DNA of 64,000 nucleotides from contig NC_073696.1 of the NCBI RefSeq assembly GCF_029784165.1, forward strand, positions 246,693,971 to 246,757,970, read 5' to 3'. A model generated the notes under the pieces. That model was not told where the DNA came from. It ran no database searches and saw nothing but the letters and a program-made list of their open reading frames with translations. Source of the DNA: Wyeomyia smithii (Eukaryota; Arthropoda; Insecta; Diptera; Culicidae). Positions 56,146 to 64,000 of the stretch are shown one piece after another. How positions within the stretch are numbered: the stretch's first letter is position 1; each line of letters starts with the position of its first letter. Both the position numbers and the translations under genes were made by a program.

Positions 56146-57164
56146 TGAATTACAGAGCCTAGCCACTCCGCTGTCTCTGGGTCGCTGCCATCAGTTGATG
56201 CGTTGCTGGACAACATTTGGTAGAATGGCATCCTGTACAGTACTCTTTTGGTCCGGGGTCAGCAGGGTCTGCAGATAGTTATTCGGCAGTATTCCTACCC
56301 TCATCGATTTGGCTACTTCATCGTAGGTAAGGTTAGTGCCGTACTGGCGCTGTTGCTGAGTGTCCTTGCCTGATGATTCTCATCCTGGCGTTCACGGAGA
56401 CACTAGCTTGAGGTTTTTTTGACTTCTTGGAATGGCCTTCGCTGCTGTTGCTAAGGTCCAAGCTCCGTAGTCTTTTCGTTGTTGATTCGTTCTTTGATGA
56501 TTTGTTCTTTGTGGCCTTTAGTAAGTATTTTTTTATCCTCCTTTCATTCTTCTTTTTTTCTTCTTCATCTCACTTAATTTGGACATATGAAATTGCCTCG
56601 ATCATGCTGTTTGTTGTCTTGCTGGTGATCCTGGTATTCAATTTGAATCGTACCGTTCACTCCATCTTCGTCGTCGTCCGAGTCCAGAATAGAGGACGAT
56701 ACAGAAGCACCTCCTTCTACATCATCAACCGAACCACTATTTAGGAGATCTTTTTCATATCCTTCAATTTCTGAGTCCATTTTTTTCATGAAGTGTGGTC
56801 GGGAAGGATTCTTCGTTTGATTCCATTTCATCGCACAACACACCCCTATTGGTACTTCAACCTTATTCTCATTTATTTATTTATTTCTGTGGTAGCTATC
56901 AAATAAATTAATGTATTTGCAAAGAATGTTGCTTTTGTGGCAATAATTGTGATATTCTTTAACGTTTCGTAAACATAGTATACGATCATCCGTGATCAAA
57001 CTAAATCTCACTATTCACTGCTATCATGTAGTTTTATTCTTCACTAAGGATTAGAAAAGCGATGAGCTGATGGGTCTCACTCTCCTCTATTTATTGCTCA
57101 CCGTCTTTACTTCATCCAAGTGCACTTTTATTTTCCTCTTTGATTATGTTTTTTTGCCTTTCTC
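56146..57164. other. Low-copy stretch, no gene
   Basis: No transposon recognised. An acidic minus-strand frame (56574-56843; EGYEKDLLNSGSVDDVEGGA and a DSDDDEDG run) reflects GTC/ATC-rich sequence on the + strand; it is not assigned. Confidence 0.4.
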
Positions 57165-57287
57165 CTAGAAAGGTATAGCAATCACTGGAAAAACCAAAGG
57201 TATAAAAGTGGTCCCAATGGCCGAATGTCATATACCACTCGACCCATTTCGACGAACTGAGCATTTTCTGTATGTATGTATGTATGT

Positions 57288-57319
<32 letters not shown>

Positions 57320-58755
57320 ATGCATGTGCAACTTTTTTTTCTCACTCACTTTTCTCAGAGATGGCTGGACCGATTTTCATAAAATTAATTGCAAATGAAA
57401 GGTCTAGTTGCGCCATAGGTTGCTATTGAATTTCATTATAATCGGATTTTTAGTTTAGAGGTTATGTATCAAAATGTAAAAATCACGAAACATCAATATC
57501 TCAGAAACCACACAACCGATTTCAATAAAACTGGTTTCAAATGATCGGGCTGTCTTCAAAACCCTTAACTTTTGAATTTCGTAATGATTGAACATATGGT
57601 TCAAAAGTTATGTAAAGAAAAGTTATCCTGAGGTTGTTTAAACTCATTAATGTTTCTCAGAGATGGCTGAACCGATTTTCACAAAATTAGTGTCAAATGA
57701 AAGGTCTAGTTGCCTCATGGGTTGCTATTAAATTTCATTGCAATCGGATTGTAACTTTGTCCGTTGTTCATGAAAATGTGAAATCACATAATGAAAGTAA
57801 ACATATTGACTTCCTCCTAACGATCACTGGCTAATTAAAAGGTAGAAAAGTGATCCAAATGGCCGAATGTCATATACTACTCGACTCAGTTAGACGAATC
57901 GAGCATTTTCTGCATATAAGCATGTATAGGTGTATATGTTTGTGTGTGGGTGTGTACGTGTGTATGTGCACCTTTTTTCGCACTCACTATTCTCAGAGAT
58001 GGACTGACCGAACAGATTTCAATGAAATTAATTGCAAATGAAAGGTCTGGTTGCCCTATAAGACCCTATTGAATTTTATTGTAATCTGATTTCTAGTTTA
58101 GAGGTTATGTATCAAAGTGTAAAAATCACGAAACATCAATATCTCAGAAACCACACATCTGATTTGATTTAAATTAGTTTCAAATGAACGGGCTACCTTA
58201 AAAACCCTTAACTTTTGACTTTTATGAAGATTGAACATGTGGTTCAGAAGTTATGGAATGAAACGTGTTCTGGAGACAATTTAATCTCACTCATGTTTCT
58301 CAGAGATGGCCGACCCGATTTTTATAAAATTAGTGTCATATGAAAGGTCTTGTTGCCCCATAAGACCCTATTGATTTTTTTTACAAACGGATTATTACTT
58401 TGCCTGTTATGTTTAAAAATGTGAAATCCAGCTATGAAAAGAAACATATTCCAAGACAACTTACTTGGACTCACTCATATTTCTCAGAGATGGTTGACCC
58501 GATTTCCACAGAATTAGTATCAAATAAAAGGTCTACCTACCTCATAGCACCCTATTGAATTTTGCAGTAATCGGACTGTAACTTCGTCTGTAATGTATCG
58601 AAATGTGAAAATCACGAAACTTCATTATCTTAGAAACTACACAACCGATTTGAACAATATTGATATCAGATGAACGGGCTAGTTAAGGGTTAACTGATGA
58701 ATTATGATTGAATACGTGGTTTCAAAGTTTGGCTGCCCCATACGTTACCTTTTTT
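57165..58755 (+). repeat. Mosquito-type tandem repeat family with TG microsatellite
   Basis: Repeated CTCAGAGATGGCTGRMCGAT blocks start near 57354, 57656, 57992, 58299 and 58483. Each is followed by AAATGAAAGGTCTAGTTGC-like and TATCTCAGAAACCACACA-like blocks. A larger unit starting ATGGCCGAATGTCATATAC occurs at 57217 and 57859 (about 640 bp apart), each with its own TG-rich tract. Inverted relative at 13.0-13.9 kb. Non-coding. Confidence 0.82.
57273..57326. repeat. TATG/TG microsatellite
   Basis: Several TATG units followed by a run of TG repeats. The same place in the second unit (about 57920-57970) has a decayed TG tract, so the microsatellite is part of the repeat unit. Confidence 0.9.
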
Positions 58756-58759
58756 TTTT

Positions 58760-61720
58760 GAAAATCTAGTAATTCAACCAGGGAAAACCAGAGAAAAGTG
58801 GTCAGGTTTTGAGCGCTTATTTTGCAGTCATCTATAATCAGGTTTTCAAGGTTTTGGCATCAATCGAACAGAAATTCTTTTACGGTTAAATTTATGTAAC
58901 AAAAACAAAATTTTGTTTGAGATACACTATCGAAAAATTGGTAATTAATATCGATTGTCTAAATCATACAGCGCAGCCAATCACTACCTCTCTTCCCAAG
59001 CACAGTCGACACTAACGGATACAATCGATCTGACTTTGTTGTTATTGTTGTTGTCACTTTCTGTTTCCGATGTTTATGCTGCTGCTAGCGGAAAAAACCT
59101 TGCAAATATGCATTTTTTTGTTGGTGTTAATATTACGACAGCGGCCGGCGCCCCATAATTCTGATTCCAAAACCGCACCAGTGACATGCGGACGCTAGGT
59201 GATAGCAGCTGAAAGGAGGAAATACAAAATAGTACCAGTCATCTCGTGCCGGTTTCACCCGTTATGCTGGTGGCTTTAGTAGTAAATGGCTACTGCAAAA
59301 CACTTAAATGGCTGGAATTCTGGACGGACTAACCAGGAAACTATAATCGGCAACTGGCACCTTTTGGTGCCTCGAAATTTTGGTACAGAAGCGGCTAATT
59401 GAATTTTCTGTTTTACCAAATGCTGCTGCTAGCGGAAAAAACCTTGCATAAATGCATGTTTGTGTTGGTGTTAATATTACGACAGCGGCCGGCGCAGCCT
59501 TTAAGAAAAATTTTTCCTTACCATTCCATCACCTATGTAGTCCCTCCTTCTTTTTATATATCTGACGAAGCCTTGGTATAAAACGTACCGTTCGAACATT
59601 TCACCCCATCAGTTCCATTACTAAACCGTACCGGCTACATACGGACGCTATCTTGAAAGAATTCTGGACGGACTGACCAAAAACATGGATATATTCGGCA
59701 CCTGGCCCCTTTTGGTGCCTCGAAATTTTGTTACAGAAGCGGCTAATTGAATTTTCTGTTTTATTACAAAATGCTGCTGCTAGCGGATAAAACCTTGCAA
59801 ATATGCATCTGTTGGTTGGTGTTAATTTTACGACAGCGGCCGGCGCCCCATCATTTTGATTCCAAAACTGCACCAGCGACATGCGGACGCTAGGTGATAG
59901 CAGCTGAAAGGAGGAAAGACAAGAGTACCGGTCATCTCGTGCCGGTTTTACTCGTTATGCTGGTGGCTGTTAGTAATAAATGGCACTGCAAAATACTTAA
60001 ATGGCTGGAATTCTGGACGGACTAACCAAAAACAAAAATATATTCGGCACCTGGCCCCTTTTGGTGCCTCGAAATTTTGTTACAGAAGCGGCTAATTGAA
60101 TTTTCTGTTTTACCAAATGCTGCTGATAGCGGAAAAAATCATGCAAAAATGCATGTTTGTGTTGGTGTTAATATTACGACAGCGGCCGGCGCAGCTTTCA
60201 AGAAAAATTTTTCCTTACCATTCCATCACCTATGTAGCCCCACCTTCTTTTTGACGTTGACTAACGTCTATATCAAAGTTAGGCCCCTGAATTTGAAAAT
60301 CTAGTAATACAACCAGGGAAAACCAGAGAAAAGTGGTCAGGTTTTGAGCGCTTATTTTGCAGTCATCTATAATCAGGTTTTCGAGGTTTTGGCATCAATC
60401 GATCAGAAATTCTTTTACGGTTAAATTTATGTAACAAAAACAAACTATTGTTTGAGATACACTATTGAAAAATTGGTAATCAATATCGATTGTCTAAATC
60501 ATACCGCGCAGCCAACCACTACCTCTCTTCCCAAGCACAGTCGACACTAACGGATACAATCGATCTGACTTTGTTGTTATTGTTGTTGTCACTTTCTGTT
60601 TCCGATGTTTATGCTGCTGCTAGCGGAAAAAACCTTGCAAATATCATCTTTTTGTTGGTGTTAATTTTACGACAGCGGCCGGCGCCCCATAATTCTGATT
60701 CCAAAACCGCACCAGTGACATGCGGACGCTAGGTGATAGCAGCTGAAAGGAGGAAATACAAAATAGTACCGGTCATCTCGTGCCGGTTTCACCCGTAATG
60801 CTGGTGGCTTTAGTAGTAAATGGCTACTGCAAAACACTTAAATGGCTGGAATTCTGGACGGACTAACCAAAAAACAACAATATAATCGGCAACTGGCACC
60901 TTTTGGTGTCTCGAAATTTTGGTACAGAAGCGGCTAGTTGAATTTTCTGTTTTACCAAATGCTGCTGCTAGCGGAAAAAACCTTGCAAAAATGCATGTTT
61001 GTGTTGGTGTTAATATTACGACAGCGGCCGGCGCAGCTTTCAAGAAACATTTGTCTCTACCATTCCATCATCTATGTAGCCCCTCCTTCTTTCTAATTAT
61101 CTGACGAAGCCTTGGTATAAAACGTATCGTTCGAACATTTCACCCCATCAGTTTCATTATTAAACCGTACCGGATACATACGGACGCTCGGTGTTAGCAG
61201 CTAAAAAGAGGAAAAACAAAATATTACCGGTCATCACGTGCCGGTTTCACCCGTGATGCTGGTGGCTGTTAGTAATGAATAGCTACTGCAAAATACTAAA
61301 ATGGCTGGAATTCTGGACGGACTACAAGTAAACGAGAATAATCGGCAACTGGTACCTTTTGGTGCCTCGCAGTTTTATAATCGAAGCGGTTAGTTGAATT
61401 TTCTGTTTTACAAAATGCTGCTGCTAGCGGAAAAAACCTTGCAAAAATGCATGTTTGTGTTGATGTTAATTTCACGACAGCGCTAGGTGTTAGCAGCTGA
61501 AAGGAGGAAAGACAAAATAGTACCGGTCATCTCGTGCCGGTTTCACCCGTTATGCTAGTGGCTGTTAGTAATAAATGGCTACTGCAAAACACTTAAATGG
61601 CTGGAATTCTGGACGGACTAACCAGTAAACGAGAATAATCGGCAACTGGTACCTTTTGGTGCCTCGAAATTTTGTTACAGAAGTTTTGTAAAAGAAGCGT
61701 TGCAATTCCCTCTACTATTT
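58760..61720. repeat. Satellite-like array with 1.5-kb higher-order period
   Basis: A core GCTGCTGCTAGCGGAAAAAA followed by a GCATGTTTGTGTTGGTGTTA block and CGACAGCGGCCGGCGC occurs seven times. The AGCGG anchor sits at 59097, 59431, 59782, 60128, 60622, 60970 and 61426. Basic spacing is about 350 bp. A longer unit opening GAAAATCTAGTAATWCAACC recurs at 58760 and 60295 (1535 bp), giving two higher-order repeats that are very alike by eye. Short frames with a Leu-rich stretch recur only because the repeat recurs. Family not recognised. Confidence 0.88.
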
Positions 61721-61810
61721 GCTTCAATGGAATATTTTTTTTTTCATAAGAATACGGTAGTCAACGTCATGCGGTCGTGTCTTGAATACCACCCTCCTAC
61801 TTTTTTTAGG
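61716..61810. repeat. Dispersed repeat copy (relative at 63222-63305)
   Basis: TTCAATGGAATATT..., GGTAGTCAACGTCATGCGG and TCGTGTCTTGAATACCACC match in order GATGGAATATAGAAATACCA, GCATGCGGTTGTGTCTTGCA and ATACTCTCC near 63235-63300, same orientation. Function unknown. Confidence 0.55.
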
Positions 61811-61906
61811 AAAAAGGAAATATGCTTCACCACCGCAAACATATAATAGCGTTTTCACAGGTGACGCATGAACTATTTCTGAGTCTTCTGTTTTTGAAAA
61901 TTCTAA

Positions 61907-62134
61907 AGGTGCCGCCACACGGACGCTAATTCCCTTAGTTTCTAAGTCTTAGTTGATTATAAAAAGCATTTTTTCATCACTGAATAGTAGGCTATGAACT
62001 ATTCGGGCATGACGGAGCAGTTCAGGGTCTCTATGTTATAGCTTTTGACAGTACAATCCCGCGTTATGATGACAAAAATGCTTTTTTCAATCAACTCAGA
62101 AACTAAGGGAATTAGCGTCCGTGTGGCGGCACCT
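61907..62134. mobile_element. 228-bp MITE, PIF/Harbinger-like
   Basis: Inverted ends AGGTGCCGCCACACGGACGC and the exact complement, with inverted identity over about 40 bp (to AACTAAG). TAA is duplicated on both sides (61904-61906 and 62135-62137). A 3-bp TWA-type duplication and CCGCCACAC-type ends fit the PIF/Harbinger superfamily. Non-coding. Confidence 0.8.
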
Positions 62135-62137
62135 TAA

Positions 62138-64000
62138 GTGTTGGCTTGAAATCAGCCATATGTAGATTCAACATCGTTTCACCTTAAACGATTTTATTAG
62201 CTTTATAAGATTGAGCGTTGTAATGCAGTAGAATCACTTATTCGTGCTCGGTTCGTTTTGCGGTCGTTTTTCGCGCCGTTCTCGGCCCAATCGCATTCTT
62301 TGAAGCCTTTATCGTTCCCCAGTGAAGGTTTCGTTAAGTTCCAACAGCTCACAATAAATAACAACTAGCTGATCCCACCAAATATACAGCTTATCCTTCG
62401 CAGCGTGTATACTCGGCCATGCCGACGACGTGAAAGCATGACCGGGCAGTCGCCATGACTTTTTTTTGGGGTTGCTGTACAGAATTCATTTCCCTGCACC
62501 CGTCCCGATGCGATGAAGGAAACACTTCCTTTTTGCAGCTGGAGCAGTTATTTACAAGCGAAAAATCGACGCTCCCTTGGCGCCAAATCATAAAACTGGT
62601 TCGACTGGCAGCCGGCAGAGCATCAGTTGATTTAGCGCATCAAGATTAGGCAGGCGATTCATTCGATCGTGACGTTTTACAACAGATGAACCAACCGGCT
62701 GACTGCACAGCTTAGCTGAACGCGCCCGGACATGTGAGTAATATTGTGCGAAACTGTCGCGTCGCGTTTGGTTTCGGCGGTAGCGTTCATTATTGCCTTG
62801 TTTGCTTGCTATGTGTGTGCTGAAAATAACAAGATAACTGGAATCATCCCGTGTCATCGATAAATGACAATCCAAAACTATGCAAAATCAAACGAACTCT
62901 TCACTATTATGAGAAAAACTAAAACGGTTTCATTGAAACAAACCATAATTAAAGAAATTGATATTTATTTCTGTCAAACGTTTGTCAGTGATATCAACTA
63001 CGCAAAAAAGTGTATAATTGAGTTCTTTCTGTTTATTTTGATATCAATGAAATTATCGTATTTTCTTAAAATACGCGATGTTGCAAGCTAGGTTGAAGCT
63101 AACCTAGAATGAGTTTTATCCATTCAAACAATTTCCATTTTGCGAAGTTCCGCTCGAATCTTTCTGGTCTCCAATTGCACTGTTGGATAAATTTGCAGTG
63201 GACACTAACGTTATAATTCCGTTCACTATTTGTTTTGATGGAATATAGAAATACCATAGTCCAGCGGCATGCGGTTGTGTCTTGCATGATACTCTCCTAT
63301 TTCTTAACTCTCGATGCGTTTCAACCGCCGTTTTCTTTGCATGGAATGAGAAAAGTATTACTTATCGTGAATGACGATTTTGTGGCACCAAATCCGATAT
63401 TTCCACAGAACTAAATGTATTTGACGCCACAATAAAAACACTAACGTGTCAAAGCAGTTTGTTCACCAAGTGTCGCAGCTTGGTTACCACATTTTCGGGT
63501 ATCGGTTTTATTATCATCGAGTTGCGAATCTAAAATGTAATCTATGAAATAAAACCTATTTCTCTTAGTTTCTGTTTATCTGTTTGATATATATTGAATT
63601 TAAAAACTCTTGAAATTTCTGGAATGCTTTGCAATAATTGTAAAATGTTTGTTATTCATAAAATTTGTGGTTTTGTTGGTGGATATTTTTTTGTTTTATA
63701 AATGTGCTGCAAAAAAATCAAATCGTTTCGGTAAGACCCACCCTAAGCCATAAAACCGTGTGTATGCGTCGCATATGACCCATGTAGTCGCACCGGTTAG
63801 ACGGTCCTTCGGTCCAGGGCTTCACTCGAGTGGATCTAATGCTCTTTTGACCTTACTTCTCGGAAATCCGTTTACACTTCCAGCTCTTACCAGGGGATGT
63901 TTTTCACCGTGCATATGTGGCAAGGGGTGCGATATGATTCAACCCGTACCCGTATGCTTGTACCTCTTAGAGCGGGACAGAAAAGGAGATTAAAAGAAAA
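62138..64000. other. Low-copy stretch, possible promoter; no confirmed gene
   Basis: GC-richer between about 62250 and 62800, AT-rich after. Contains the second copy of a small dispersed repeat (63222-63305). A 230-bp GC-richer segment at about 63740-63970 has a + strand open frame of 77 codons with no recognised family; it could be the edge of another repeat leaving the window. Confidence 0.45.
62623..62739 (+). promoter_or_regulatory. Possible initiator, 5' untranslated exon and splice donor
   Basis: CATCAGTTG at 62621-62629 contains TCAGTT, the common insect initiator. The following 110 bases are GC-richer than the surroundings, contain only a nine-codon upstream frame (ATG about 62684), and end at CAT|GTGAGT (donor GT at 62734). 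The combination suits a 5' untranslated first exon. No DPE or TATA box sits at the required distance. Weak evidence. Confidence 0.22.

Noticed and set aside
57208..57429. Short frame with Cys/Val run
   Set aside because: The run comes from translation of the TG microsatellite in a repeat unit.
58955..60732. Repeated Leu-rich open frame that could look like a signal-peptide protein family
   Set aside because: It recurs only because the satellite unit recurs; flanking copies have frameshifts and no codon conservation is visible.
57100..61720. CRISPR-like array of regularly spaced repeats
   Set aside because: Repeat units are hundreds of bases long with related, not unique, spacers, in a eukaryotic setting; this is a tandem satellite.

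Overview
This window looks like nuclear DNA of an insect, most likely a culicine mosquito. The basis is its transposon content: a Juan-type Jockey element, mosquito-style RTE elements of the craniofacial-development-protein-2-like endonuclease type, BEL/Pao remnants, tRNA-headed SINEs and long-palindrome MITEs. No bacterial-style operons, rRNA genes, CRISPR arrays or intact host genes are visible. The species is inference; the repeat composition is read directly. Almost every protein-like reading frame is a broken piece of a transposable element.

Layout. 1-3.8 kb: AT-rich low-copy DNA with one tRNA-headed SINE. 3.85-6.94 kb: an RTE fragment, then a dead BEL/Pao pol on the + strand interrupted by a small TA-flanked MITE, a complete Transib-like MITE and a partial one. 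7.6-8.6 kb: a deleted DDE transposase and a SINE. 8.71-11.94 kb: a giant fold-back element split by a 5'-truncated Juan-like insertion. 12-18.5 kb: MITE, SINE piece and two mosquito-type tandem repeat families in low-copy DNA. 18.56-22.17 kb: a 5'-truncated RTE element with a 14-bp target-site duplication, carrying an internal 684-bp rearrangement and a nested solo LTR. 24.0-25.1 kb: a second BEL/Pao remnant. 25.8-26.0 kb: an NRF1/X-box-like motif cluster before a possible first exon. 29.9-30.5 kb: a mariner relic. 31.2-32.9 kb: a 1.67-kb palindromic Transib-like element.

34.3-44.5 kb holds two diverged copies of one LTR-retrotransposon-like repeat. Between and within them sit a TA-flanked TIR element with a non-transposase acidic reading frame, a CR1/Jockey-like insertion, and another reverse transcriptase split by a Transib-like element. 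44.5-51 kb is lower-copy sequence with microsatellites, the likeliest place for host introns or regulatory DNA. 51.1-53.1 kb: a second RTE. 53.75-56.14 kb: a Tc1-like TIR element split by an RNase H-bearing non-LTR element. 57.2-61.7 kb: two tandem repeat families, the second with a 1.5-kb higher-order period. 61.9-62.1 kb: a TAA-flanked MITE. The remainder is low-copy.

The clearest biology is nested insertion history. Several insertions can be proved within the window because the interrupted host repeat has a readable empty site. The most interesting set is a group of non-autonomous elements ending in CACAGTG or CACAATG with 5-bp duplications. These are hallmarks of Transib, the superfamily related to RAG1, and the CACAGTG ends match the V(D)J recombination heptamer exactly. 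No Transib transposase is visible here, so these would need an enzyme encoded elsewhere.
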